64,000 nucleotides of DNA from the NCBI GenBank assembly GCA_947473475.1, contig CANJBZ010000021.1, positions 1 through 64,000 on the forward strand. Direction: 5' to 3'. Below, in pieces: positions 8,590-16,211 of the stretch; the stretch's first letter is position 1, and every line of letters starts with the position of its first letter. The notes beneath the pieces are model-generated. The model did no database searches. It was given only the letters and a program-made list of their open reading frames with translations, and was not told the DNA's origin. Origin of the DNA: Alphaproteobacteria bacterium. GTDB lineage: Bacteria; Pseudomonadota; Alphaproteobacteria; Micropepsales; Micropepsaceae. The position numbers and the translations under genes are program-made.

Positions 8590-9354
8590 CTATTTCGCCG
8601 TTGCGCGCGCGGCGTTCTGGGCGCGCGCTTCGTTGATGCCTTCGATTTTCGAGATGTCTCGATGTTTTTCGCCGCAGACGTAATCGGTCAGGCGCAGCCC
8701 GTCATGGTTGTCGTAGGCGAAACGGGCCTGCCAATCGCGCGTGAAATAGACGGGGTCGTGAACCGTGATGACGTCTTCGAGCTGCTTGCCGCCATTCACT
8801 TTGCGAATATGCTCGGTGGTGACGAGTTGATCGCTATGCGGCAAGCCGGTCGCATCTGTGAGGGTGCTTTCGTTAAAGCCCGCGCTTTGAACGACAAGCG
8901 TGTCGCCTTCCCAGTGCCCCGCGGAATGGCCGTTCCAGAACGGTAAGACCGACAGCGTTTCCAGGCTGTCCAGCGGCTTCACCATGGAAATGCCGCGGAT
9001 CATGGCGTTTTGTTCATAGGCCCAGCTCATCTGGCCTTGCGGTCCGTCGATGATTTGGAACGGGTAGGGCGTTGCAAGCGATCGCGGCAGGCCGTCGGGG
9101 GTACAATACCGGCGTGCGCGGTCCATCAGCGAGCCGTCCTTCAGGCCGGCCTGATTTTCGGCATATTTCTTCTTGCCGGCCTCGTTGAGGGGGATGTCGC
9201 CGCCGCCCACGAGATAGGCTTTCATGGAGGGGCTATACGAATTTGCCCACCAGATGCCCGTGATATCAGGCGCCGCCGCCGCATGCGCTGCCCCTGCGGC
9301 GAGAGCCAAAACAGCGCCTCCTGCCAGCGCCATCCGCGCCGCACGAAATCTCAT
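8590..9354 (-). CDS. Secreted protein of unknown function (paralogue 2)
   Basis: The 254-residue product starts at the ATG at 9354, which has a strong GGGAGG ribosome site; longer in-frame starts are not supported. A signal peptide (Ala-rich, cleavage near AHAAAAPD) is followed by DITGIWWANSYSP and the core GHWEGDTLVVQSAGFN, then HSDQLVTTEHIR and ITVHDPVYFTRDW. It is related to the neighbouring downstream gene and probably forms an operon with it and the MOSC gene. It is divergent from the large secreted hydrolase at 9540. Function is unknown. Confidence 0.7.
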   Translation of the reverse strand: MRFRAARMALAGGAVLALAAGAAHAAAAPDITGIWWANSYSPSMKAYLVGGGDIPLNEAGKKKYAENQAGLKDGSLMDRARRYCTPDGLPRSLATPYPFQIIDGPQGQMSWAYEQNAMIRGISMVKPLDSLETLSVLPFWNGHSAGHWEGDTLVVQSAGFNESTLTDATGLPHSDQLVTTEHIRKVNGGKQLEDVITVHDPVYFTRDWQARFAYDNHDGLRLTDYVCGEKHRDISKIEGINEARAQNAARATAK

Positions 9355-9539
9355 TGCATCCTCCCGAGTGTTCTTTGCCTGGGAGAATGTCACGATTGGC
9401 TCCACGCCTGAAGCCCTCCGCCGGGGCCGCGCTGCCCGAAAGGGCGGCGAATGCCTTCCGGGGCGGAGCGAGGTGGCGTAATCTCCCCGCCCAGAAACGG
9501 GAAATTGCCGCCACCAGCGGCGCTTAACGGAGGGATTTG

Positions 9540-11573
9540 ATGAGCGCGAGATCACAGGCGCGGCGGACGCGCGCGATACTGCTGGCTACGGCATCGGCCA
9601 TTGGCTGCGCCGCCGTGCTGGCCGCGGGAGCCGCCGACGCCCGCGTCACCAAAATCGAAATCACCAGCAAGGAAACGCCGACCTTCGACGGCAAGGCGTT
9701 CGGGGCCGCCGGGCAATACGAAAAGCTCTACGGCCGCGCTTACGGTGAAGTCGATCCCAAAGATCCGAAAAATGCCGTCATCGTCGACATCGCCAATGCC
9801 CCCAAAAACGCGCGCGGCATGGTGGAATACAGCACCAACATTCTGATCCTGAAGCCGCTCGATAACGCCAAGGGCAATCACAAGCTTTGGTACGAGGTCA
9901 ACAATCGCGGCAACACGCCGGCCTATTCGCTGATGAACGAATCCGATCCGGACTTCACGGGTAAGCTGTCGGCCGACGATGCGGGCAACGGCTTCCTGAT
10001 GAATCAGGGCTACACGATCCTGGAAGTTGGCTGGGACACGTCCGCCCCCAAAGACACTTTCCAGATTCGTGTGCCTGTCGCGAAGAACCCCGACGGTTCG
10101 CCGATTGTCGGTCCGTCGATGGAAGAGTTCGTCATCGACGACAATAAGACGATGCAGGGGCGGCTGACGTACCCTGCCGCGACGCTCGACAAGGCGAAAG
10201 CCACGCTGACCGTCCGCACGCGTTACGAAGACAAGCCCGAAGCCGTGCCCGCCGATCAATGGCAGTATACGGACGAAAAGGGCGCCGCGATCCGCCTCGC
10301 CGAAGGTAAACCGTTCAAGCAGGGCACGCTGTACACCTTCGTCTATCAGGCGAAGGACCCAACGGTGAATGGGCTCGGCTTTGCAGCTCTGCGCGACGTG
10401 GGCTCGTATTTGCGCAATGCGCAGAAGGATGATGCCGGCAACGCCAATCCGCTCGCGGGCTCGATCCAATATGTCTACACGGCATGCCAATCACAGCCGT
10501 GCCGCACCCTGCACGATTTTGTCTGGCTCGGTTTCAATCAGGATGAGACGGGCAAAAAGGTCGTCGACGGAATGACGAACTGGATCGGCGGTTCGACGGG
10601 AATCTTCACCAACTACCGCTTCAGCCAGGGCAGCCGCACGCAGCGCCAGCACATCGCGCGCTGGTACCCGGAATTCCAGGGGCCGTTCACCAATCAGGTA
10701 ATGCTCGATCCGGTCACAGGAAAGACCGATGGGCGCTTGGCCAAATGCACCGCATCGAACACCTGTCCGAAAATCTTCGAGACCAATTCGGCCAATGAAT
10801 ATTGGTCCAAGAACATGGCCGTCGGTCTGGTGGACGTTAAGGGCAAAGACCTGACCAACATGCCGCCCAACGTGCGCAATTACTTCATTGCCAGCATGTT
10901 CCACGCGGGGGCTTTCGCGCAGGGCGGCAAAGGCGTTTGCCAGCAGACGCGCAGTCCGCTGACGCCGACCGCTGTGTTGCGCGCCTTAACGGTCGCTATG
11001 GACGAGTGGGTGACCAAGGACGTCGCGCCGCCGGCCAGCCGGGTGCCGAGCGCCGATAAGGGCACGCTGGTTTCTCCGCTGCCGCAGGAGAAGCAGGGTT
11101 TCCCGAAGCTGCAAGGCGTCACCTATAACGGCCGTATGCATGATGGCGATTTGTTCGATTTCGGCCCCGATTTCGACAAGGGAATCCTGACCGTCCTGCC
11201 GCCCAAGCATCTTGGCACGCCCTATCCGGCGCTCGTGCCCAAAACGGACGCTGACGGCAACGACATTGCCGGCATTCGCATCCCGGAAGTCGCGGTTCCC
11301 ACCGCCACCTATACGGGCTGGGCGTTGCGCGCCAATTCGGGCGACGACGGCTGTGACGCGGCGGGCCAGATGATTCCCTTCGCCAAGACCAAGGCCGAGC
11401 GGATGGAAAAGAACGACCCGCGCCCCTCGCTTGAGGAACGCTATTCCTCCCACGATGATTACGTCACGAAAGTCTCCGCCGCCGCCAGCGCCCTGAAGGC
11501 CGACCGCCTGATGCTCGACGCCGACGTCCAGCGCATCGTCAAAAAAGCCCAGGACTCCAACGTCGCGAAATAG
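9540..11573 (+). CDS. Secreted alpha/beta hydrolase domain protein (Abhydrolase_10-like)
   Basis: This 677-residue exported protein has an N-terminal signal (about residues 1-36, ending GAADARV) and the features of the large alpha/beta hydrolase domain family typed as Abhydrolase_10: an N-terminal EITSKETPTFDGKAFG segment, a KLWYEVNNRGN block, a central FVWLGFNQDETGKK region and the C-terminal IPEVAVPTATYTGWALR segment. These proteins are presumed esterases; the nucleophile cannot be assigned confidently by eye. Several Cys pairs suggest disulfides. The ATG at 9540 has GGAGGG a few bases upstream; a TTG directly before it is less likely. It is transcribed away from the secreted pair at 7711-9354, with which it may share a degradative role. 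Confidence 0.75.
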   Translation: MSARSQARRTRAILLATASAIGCAAVLAAGAADARVTKIEITSKETPTFDGKAFGAAGQYEKLYGRAYGEVDPKDPKNAVIVDIANAPKNARGMVEYSTNILILKPLDNAKGNHKLWYEVNNRGNTPAYSLMNESDPDFTGKLSADDAGNGFLMNQGYTILEVGWDTSAPKDTFQIRVPVAKNPDGSPIVGPSMEEFVIDDNKTMQGRLTYPAATLDKAKATLTVRTRYEDKPEAVPADQWQYTDEKGAAIRLAEGKPFKQGTLYTFVYQAKDPTVNGLGFAALRDVGSYLRNAQKDDAGNANPLAGSIQYVYTACQSQPCRTLHDFVWLGFNQDETGKKVVDGMTNWIGGSTGIFTNYRFSQGSRTQRQHIARWYPEFQGPFTNQVMLDPVTGKTDGRLAKCTASNTCPKIFETNSANEYWSKNMAVGLVDVKGKDLTNMPPNVRNYFIASMFHAGAFAQGGKGVCQQTRSPLTPTAVLRALTVAMDEWVTKDVAPPASRVPSADKGTLVSPLPQEKQGFPKLQGVTYNGRMHDGDLFDFGPDFDKGILTVLPPKHLGTPYPALVPKTDADGNDIAGIRIPEVAVPTATYTGWALRANSGDDGCDAAGQMIPFAKTKAERMEKNDPRPSLEERYSSHDDYVTKVSAAASALKADRLMLDADVQRIVKKAQDSNVAK

Positions 11574-11598
11574 TCCCTTTCCGAAGTCTGGATGGATC

Positions 11599-11619
11599 GG
11601 CGCAGCCAATGGCTGCGCC
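11599..11619 (+). terminator. Hairpin after the secreted hydrolase gene
   Basis: A perfect 9-bp stem GGCGCAGCC/GGCTGCGCC with a 3-base loop lies 26 bp after the stop codon. It lacks a clean T-run, so it may be a weak terminator or a transcript-stabilising hairpin. Confidence 0.45.
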
Positions 11620-11695
11620 CCTTCAACGTCTTTATTCCTGGTTGCGGCTATATATGATAATGCTCCCGTCACAGGTCATGTGCTAAGAACAAAGC

Positions 11696-11935
11696 GTGGA
11701 CGCCAGCACGCAATTCCGCGACGCACAGCTCTCGACCTTACGCGATTATGCCGCCGGACGCCTTGGCACGCGCCAGGCAATCGAGAGCCTGGGTGTCCAT
11801 GATTACGCCGATCTGGTGATCGCGCTGGCGCAGCAGGACCTCAATCTGGCCAAGCCCGCCGCTACGCCCAAGCATGATGCACACTTGGCGCGGGCGCGCG
11901 CGATCCTCCAACCGTTGCTGCGTCATGTCGATTGA
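11696..11935 (+). CDS. Small antitoxin-like protein upstream of a broken toxin gene
   Basis: A 79-residue protein begins at GTG 11696 and ends with a TGA that overlaps the next start codon (ATGTCGATTGA). Its sequence, MDASTQFRDAQLSTLRDYAAGRLGTR onward in outline, has helical segments with AIESLGVHDYADLVIAL and does not carry an obvious DNA-binding motif. The overlap with a frameshifted PIN-like toxin gene and the small size make it an antitoxin-type partner by context. No family could be named from sequence. It appears intact although its partner is not. Confidence 0.5.
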   Translation: MDASTQFRDAQLSTLRDYAAGRLGTRQAIESLGVHDYADLVIALAQQDLNLAKPAATPKHDAHLARARAILQPLLRHVD

Positions 11936-12355
11936 AGTCGCCATTATCGTCACCGATGCCTGCCGCTGATCACGCTGGCCACCGCCAAGAGCCTCGATTA
12001 CCTTTTCTATCCCGGTCTGCCCGTTATTATCCCCGATGCCGTGTTTCACGAAGCGATGCAGGCGGCGGGTAAATTGGGCGTGCAAGAGATTCTCGATTTG
12101 TACAGGGCGCACACCGGCAAGGTGCGGGCCGAGGCGACGCAGTCTTTTCAAGACGAAATGACGTTACGGAAAACAGCGGGCCATGGATCGGCGCGCGACC
12201 CGTGGGGGCACAGGCGCCTCCCACGGCCGCCACCGCCGGCGCCCTTGATCCGCGCGGCGCCGGCCGCGGGTCCCTTCGTGGATAAGCCCAAACCCGCCAC
12301 CCCGGAGGGGGCATTATTGGAAGTGAAACTGGGGTCGCGGTTGGACGCGATTTGA
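11925..12355 (+). pseudogene. Frameshifted PIN-like toxin remnant
   Basis: Starting at ATG 11925 the frame reads MSIEVAIIVTDACR and stops. Shifting frame by one base at about 11965 restores a continuous reading, PLITLATAKSLDYLFYP, then GLPVIIPDAVFHEAM, which has the look of a PIN-like ribonuclease toxin N-terminus (early Asp, then PLITLA). Restoring one missing C in the run GATGCCTGCCGC would give TDACPLITLA. After about residue 75 the frame runs into low-complexity Pro/Arg-rich sequence that does not look like the family, so the 3' part is also lost or replaced. It overlaps the intact antitoxin-like gene. The toxin is therefore almost certainly inactive. Confidence 0.6.
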
Positions 12356-12508
12356 CAATCTGCCCGCTGAGCGGAGGGAGCGCGCCCCCTCCGTCTCGCT
12401 CGGAAGGCCGGTCCCCCCGCGAAGGCGCGCAGGGAGGGAAAGGAGTGCGATTGGCGCTCGGTCGACGAACCGGATAAAACCGCTTCAGTGCCAATCTGGG
12501 AGGAAATC
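12160..12508. other. Non-coding GC-rich debris downstream of the toxin remnant
   Basis: Apart from the tail of the shifted toxin frame (to 12355) this stretch shows no credible gene. It is Pro/Arg/Ala-rich in every frame and contains simple G/C-rich stretches such as GGCGCCGGCCGCGG, consistent with decay after loss of the toxin 3' end. The last part holds the GGGAGGAAA ribosome site for the gene at 12509. Confidence 0.4.
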
Positions 12509-14068
12509 ATGGCCAATAAATACTGGCTGCCGGCAACGTTCGCGGGCTTGCTCGCGATTCCGGCAGCAACGCTTAACGCGCAGAATGCCCAACCTACTGC
12601 CGCCGCTGTGCTTGCTGCGGCGAATACCGCCATGGGCGGCGATAAGCTGCACACGCTGCAATATTCCGCGACCGGCTATGTCGGTGTGCTGGGGCAAGCC
12701 TATGCCGGCAACATGGACGATACCTGGCCGCGCTTTCAGTTGAAAAGCTACGCCCGCACCATCGATTACGACTCCATGGCGATGAAGCAGGAGCAGGTGC
12801 TTGAGCAAGGTCCGTGGCCCGCAACGCATGGCGGCGGACAGCGCCCCATCATTGGCGAACGGCGTCAGACCCAACTCGTCAGTGGCAAGTTTGCCTGGGA
12901 TCTGAATGGACAAAATGCGGTGCCGCAGCCGACGCAGGCCGAGCTGCGCGTGCTCGACATCATGATGACGCCGCACGGCTTCATCAAAGCGGCGATGGCG
13001 GCGGGCAATGCCTCGGTGACCGTGCAGCAGGAAAATTCCCGCAACATGAAGAAGGTCTCGATCGTCTCTTTTAAGGCGTTCGGCAAGTACCCGATCAATG
13101 GCTGGATCAATGAAGATCACATGATCAACAAGGTCCAGACGTGGCTTCCCAATCCCGTATTCGGCGACATGTTCGTCGAGCTGCGCGCGCAAGGCGGCTA
13201 CAAGGATTACGGCGGCGTGAAATTCCCGGTCGAATTCCACCAGAGCATTGGTGATCCACCGTCGCCGGGGCTGGATATCCAGATCTCCGATGTAAAGCCG
13301 AACATTACCGGCGCCGCGCTACAGGTGCCGGCCAATGTGCAATCGGCAACCGCGCAGCCCCCGCGCGTGCAGACGCGCCAGCTTGCGCCAGGCGTGTGGC
13401 TGCTCGGCGGCGCGTATAACAGCCTGGCCGTTGAGTTCAAGGATTTCGCGCTGGTCGTTGAAGCCCCGCAGGATGGCGAACGTTCGCTGGCCGTCATCGC
13501 GGAAACACACCGCCTGATGCCGACCAAGCCCATCCGCTATGTCGTCAACACGCACCATCATTTCGATCATGCGGGCGGCTTGCGTGAGTTCGCGGCGGAA
13601 GATGCGCTGATCGTCACGCAGGAATCCAACTTCAACTATTATGAAGGCGTGGTCTTCGATTTGCGGCCGCGTCTCGTACAGCCCGATCGGCTTTCGCTGG
13701 CGCCGCGGCAGGTGCATTACACGCTCGTCAAGGACAGGCGCACCATCAGCGATGGCGAACGCACGATCGAACTGATGCACATGGACAATCTTGAGCACGC
13801 CAACGACATGCTGATGGTGTGGATGCCCAAGGAAAAGATTGTCGTGGAAGCCGACATGTACAATCCCGCGCCCGCCGGTCAGCCGCAACCGCCGGTTAAC
13901 GCGCAGAACATGAACTGGCTCTTCAATCTGGAGCGCTGGGGCATTGCCCCGGAGACGATCGTCTCCATCCATACCGGCGTGCATCCCATGAGCGAGTTCC
14001 TGAAATATGTCGGCGTTGACAAGCTCGTCGAGCGGGGCAGGGGCCTGAACGCCGCCCTTAACGAATAG
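12509..14068 (+). CDS. Secreted metallo-beta-lactamase-fold hydrolase
   Basis: The 519-residue protein has a signal peptide (MANKYWLPATFAGLL..., cleavage near LNAQNAQ), an N-terminal domain of about 270 residues without a recognisable family, and a C-terminal metallo-beta-lactamase domain. The zinc motif is NTHHHFDHAGG near residue 350 (HxHxDH), with a further metal-site His expected around HMDNLEHAND (about 425) and a late His in VSIHTGVHP. Such exported enzymes hydrolyse esters, lactones or similar bonds in the periplasm; the substrate is unknown. A strong Shine-Dalgarno (GGGAGGAAA) selects the ATG at 12509 over an upstream GTG at 12488. A clear terminator follows at 14088. Confidence 0.8.
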   Translation: MANKYWLPATFAGLLAIPAATLNAQNAQPTAAAVLAAANTAMGGDKLHTLQYSATGYVGVLGQAYAGNMDDTWPRFQLKSYARTIDYDSMAMKQEQVLEQGPWPATHGGGQRPIIGERRQTQLVSGKFAWDLNGQNAVPQPTQAELRVLDIMMTPHGFIKAAMAAGNASVTVQQENSRNMKKVSIVSFKAFGKYPINGWINEDHMINKVQTWLPNPVFGDMFVELRAQGGYKDYGGVKFPVEFHQSIGDPPSPGLDIQISDVKPNITGAALQVPANVQSATAQPPRVQTRQLAPGVWLLGGAYNSLAVEFKDFALVVEAPQDGERSLAVIAETHRLMPTKPIRYVVNTHHHFDHAGGLREFAAEDALIVTQESNFNYYEGVVFDLRPRLVQPDRLSLAPRQVHYTLVKDRRTISDGERTIELMHMDNLEHANDMLMVWMPKEKIVVEADMYNPAPAGQPQPPVNAQNMNWLFNLERWGIAPETIVSIHTGVHPMSEFLKYVGVDKLVERGRGLNAALNE

Positions 14069-14087
14069 ACGGACGTACATTCACCGG

Positions 14088-14117
14088 AAATGGGCGGCTT
14101 ACATGCCGCCCATTTTT
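14088..14117 (+). terminator. Rho-independent terminator after the metallo-hydrolase gene
   Basis: The stem AAATGGGCGGC/GCCGCCCATTT (14088-14098 with 14105-14115) has a 6-base loop and continues into TTTTT. It lies 20 bp after the stop codon at 14068. Confidence 0.85.
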
Positions 14118-14124
14118 CGTTGCA

Positions 14125-14156
14125 ATGATATCATCTGACATCTACAATGATATCAT
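14125..14156. promoter_or_regulatory. Probable FitAB operator: two ATGATATCAT palindromes
   Basis: The 10-bp palindrome ATGATATCAT occurs twice (14125-14134 and 14147-14156), 22 bp centre to centre, about two helical turns. The second copy ends 12 bp before the fitA start. Ribbon-helix-helix antitoxins of FitA/VapB type bind paired palindromes in their own promoter as a complex with the PIN toxin, so this is very likely the autoregulatory site. Confidence 0.75.
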
Positions 14157-14168
14157 TGGAGTTTGAGA

Positions 14169-14411
14169 ATGGCCCAAATTGTCGTTCGCAATCTTGAAGA
14201 GAGCGTGAAACGCGGCCTCCGTGCGCGGGCCAAGAGCAATGGCCGGAGTATGGAGGAAGAGGCGCGCGAAATCCTGCGGTACGCCGTCAAGGGCGCGCCG
14301 GCGCAAGAAGGTCTTGGTACGCGCTTGGCCAAATTGTTTTCGGATGTACCGGCAGAGTTTGAGATCGAGGAATTGAGGGGAAGGCCGCGCATTCCCAAAT
14401 TCGGGAGATGA
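14169..14411 (+). CDS. fitA: FitA-like ribbon-helix-helix antitoxin
   Basis: The 80-residue protein starts AQIVVRNLEESVKRGLRARA and continues NGRSMEEEAREILRYAV, the pattern of the FitA/VapB ribbon-helix-helix DNA-binding domain, in which the first strand contacts DNA and the two helices dimerise. The C-terminal part (FSDVPAEFEIEELRGRP) is the expected toxin-binding tail that blocks the PIN active site. The ATG at 14169 is chosen; a TTG lies six bases earlier. Its stop overlaps the start of fitB by 4 bp (ATGA), giving translational coupling. Two palindromes just upstream are the likely operator. Confidence 0.85.
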   Translation: MAQIVVRNLEESVKRGLRARAKSNGRSMEEEAREILRYAVKGAPAQEGLGTRLAKLFSDVPAEFEIEELRGRPRIPKFGR

Positions 14412-14827
14412 TCGTTCTTGACACGAATGTTCTTTCGGCAGTGATCTCCGCCGTGAGGTTTCCTGCGGTTCTCGAGTGGCTGAACGGGCAGGACCCTGAT
14501 GAAATCCGGATTACCGCAATTACGGTTTACGAAACGAAACTTGGAATTGAGCGGCTTCCCGAAGGCAAGAAGCGCCGCGATCTGGAGCGCAGCTTCGCTT
14601 ACGCCTTAACCGATTACCTCAGTGAGAGAGTCTTGGCATTCGACACGATTGCGGCTCAGCAGGCAGGCATTTTCCACGCAGCGCGACTGCGCGCAGGGCG
14701 GCCTATTGACTTTCGTGACGCGCAAATCGCGGGCACGGCGAGTGTACATGGAGCGAGGCTCGCCACCCGCAATGTTGACGATTTTGCCGGATTAGGGCTG
14801 GTTCTGCTCAACCCGTGGTCGGCGTGA
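14408..14827 (+). CDS. fitB: FitB-like PIN-domain ribonuclease toxin
   Basis: The 139-residue protein has a PIN domain with the acidic Mg-binding residues in place: Asp in MIVLDTNVLS (residue 5), Glu in VYETKLG (about 42), and Asp in IDFRDAQIAG (about 104-105). PIN toxins cleave RNA when the antitoxin is degraded. Its start overlaps the fitA stop, and its 3' end lies against crcB (2 bp before the ATG used), so the toxin mRNA seems to continue into the fluoride channel gene. Nothing indicates inactivation. Confidence 0.85.
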   Translation: MIVLDTNVLSAVISAVRFPAVLEWLNGQDPDEIRITAITVYETKLGIERLPEGKKRRDLERSFAYALTDYLSERVLAFDTIAAQQAGIFHAARLRAGRPIDFRDAQIAGTASVHGARLATRNVDDFAGLGLVLLNPWSA

Positions 14828-14829
14828 AC

Positions 14830-15213
14830 ATGCAAATGGGTATTCTTCTGGCGATTGCGGTTGGTGGCGGGTTGGGCTCGCTCGGGCGCCATTTTCTGTC
14901 CAGCTCGATTTATCAAGCAACCGGCAACGGGTTCCCGTATGGGATACTCGTCGTCAACATTCTCGGCGGGCTCATCATGGGTATCGTCGTGCAGCTGGGA
15001 GCGCTTAAGCTGAATTATAGTCCTGAAGTTCGCGCGTTCCTCACGACCGGTATCCTGGGTGGCTTCACCACGTTCTCTACGTTTTCGCTGGATTCCGCAC
15101 TGTTGATCGAACGCGGAGATATTTTCGGAGCGGTTCTCTACATGGTCGGATCTGTCCTTCTTTCCGTTGCCGCGCTGTTCGCGGGCCTTTGGCTGGTGCG
15201 GTTCGCAGCATGA
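14830..15213 (+). CDS. crcB: CrcB fluoride ion channel
   Basis: About 127 residues with four membrane segments and the family motifs: GGLGSLGRHFLSS at the N-terminus, FPYGILVVNILGG in helix 2, and GILGGFTTFSTFSLDS in helix 3, which holds the pore Phe and the central Na-binding region. CrcB/Fluc dimers export fluoride. The start is uncertain between ATG 14830, ATG 14836 and GTG 14824. It lies immediately after fitB and its stop overlaps the next gene's ATG (ATGA), so it is part of a coupled chain fitA-fitB-crcB-rlu. No fluoride riboswitch is seen before it. Confidence 0.9.
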   Translation: MQMGILLAIAVGGGLGSLGRHFLSSSIYQATGNGFPYGILVVNILGGLIMGIVVQLGALKLNYSPEVRAFLTTGILGGFTTFSTFSLDSALLIERGDIFGAVLYMVGSVLLSVAALFAGLWLVRFAA

Positions 15214-16208
15214 GTGAAACCGCATACGTCAAGAAGGACGAGTCGGGCCTCAGGCTCGACCGCTGGTTCAAGCGTCATTTCCCCTCGCTGGGTCACGGTC
15301 CGTTGGAAAAGCTGCTGCGCACGGGGCAGGTTCGCATCGACGGCAAACGCTGTGGGGCCGGGGACCGGCTCGAGCCGGGACAGACAATACGGATTCCGCC
15401 GCAGCTGCAGAGCATGCGGGATCAGCCGGCCGCACCGCGTATCCCCTCTTACAACGACGACGACCGGGAATTCATGGAGCGTCTGGTGATCTATGAAGAC
15501 CCGTTCGTCTTTGTACTGAACAAGCCAAGCGGGCTGCCGACCCAAGGCGGCTCGGGTATACACCGCCACATCGACGGCCTTCTCGAAGCGCTGCAAGGCA
15601 CGAAGCGTCAGCGCCCGCGTCTCGTTCACCGGCTCGACCGGGATACGTCCGGCGTTCTGGTCATTGCGCGAACCGTTCCCGCCGCCGCCACGCTGGCGGA
15701 ATCGCTCCGCCGGCGCGACGCGCACAAGGTGTATTGGGCGCTGACCAAGGGCGTTCCGCGGCCGTACCGCGGCGTCGTGAAAGTCGCCTTGGCCAAGGAA
15801 TCAGGTTTTGGCGAACATGGCCGAGACGAAAGAATGACGCCGGCGGATCGCGATACCGCGGGCGCCAAAGCCGCAACGACGCATTACGCCGTCTTGGGAA
15901 CCGCAGCGGATCAATATGCCTGGGTCGCGCTTCAGCCCGTAACCGGCCGCACCCACCAGATTCGCGCGCACATGGCGCATATCGGTACGCCCATCGTCGG
16001 TGATTTCAAATATGGCGGCGAAAAGGCAAAGGGCATGGGCGAGCTTGAGGACCGGCTGCACCTGCACGCGCGTTCCATCGACATCCCGCACCCCGAAGGC
16101 GGGCGGCTGAGCGCGGTTGCGCCTTTGCCGCCGCATATGCTGCACGCGTGGCGTTTGTTCGGTTTCGATCCGAACCATTCAGGCGATCCGTTCGAGAACG
16201 AGCCGTAA
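15210..16208 (+). CDS. RluC/RluD-family ribosomal RNA pseudouridine synthase
   Basis: The 332-residue protein has an N-terminal S4-like RNA-binding domain (LRLDRWFKRHFPSLGHGPLE, about residues 10-60) and a catalytic pseudouridine synthase domain with the HRLDRDTSGVLVIART motif, whose Asp in RDTSG (about residue 142) is the nucleophile. The VTGRTHQIRAHM and HARSIDIPHP segments are also family hallmarks. In alphaproteobacteria this gene commonly precedes an ATP12 chaperone gene, as here, and corresponds to RluC (23S rRNA). The ATG at 15210 overlaps the crcB stop. Confidence 0.88.
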   Translation: MSETAYVKKDESGLRLDRWFKRHFPSLGHGPLEKLLRTGQVRIDGKRCGAGDRLEPGQTIRIPPQLQSMRDQPAAPRIPSYNDDDREFMERLVIYEDPFVFVLNKPSGLPTQGGSGIHRHIDGLLEALQGTKRQRPRLVHRLDRDTSGVLVIARTVPAAATLAESLRRRDAHKVYWALTKGVPRPYRGVVKVALAKESGFGEHGRDERMTPADRDTAGAKAATTHYAVLGTAADQYAWVALQPVTGRTHQIRAHMAHIGTPIVGDFKYGGEKAKGMGELEDRLHLHARSIDIPHPEGGRLSAVAPLPPHMLHAWRLFGFDPNHSGDPFENEP

Positions 16209-16211
16209 GGA

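Noticed and set aside
12027-12654. Minus-strand frames across the toxin remnant and metallo-hydrolase start
   Set aside because: No ribosome sites or family resemblance; composition is Pro/Ala/Arg-rich from GC-rich DNA.
14828-14830. Fluoride riboswitch before crcB
   Set aside because: fitB coding sequence runs to within 2 bp of crcB, leaving no room for an aptamer, and no such fold is visible.
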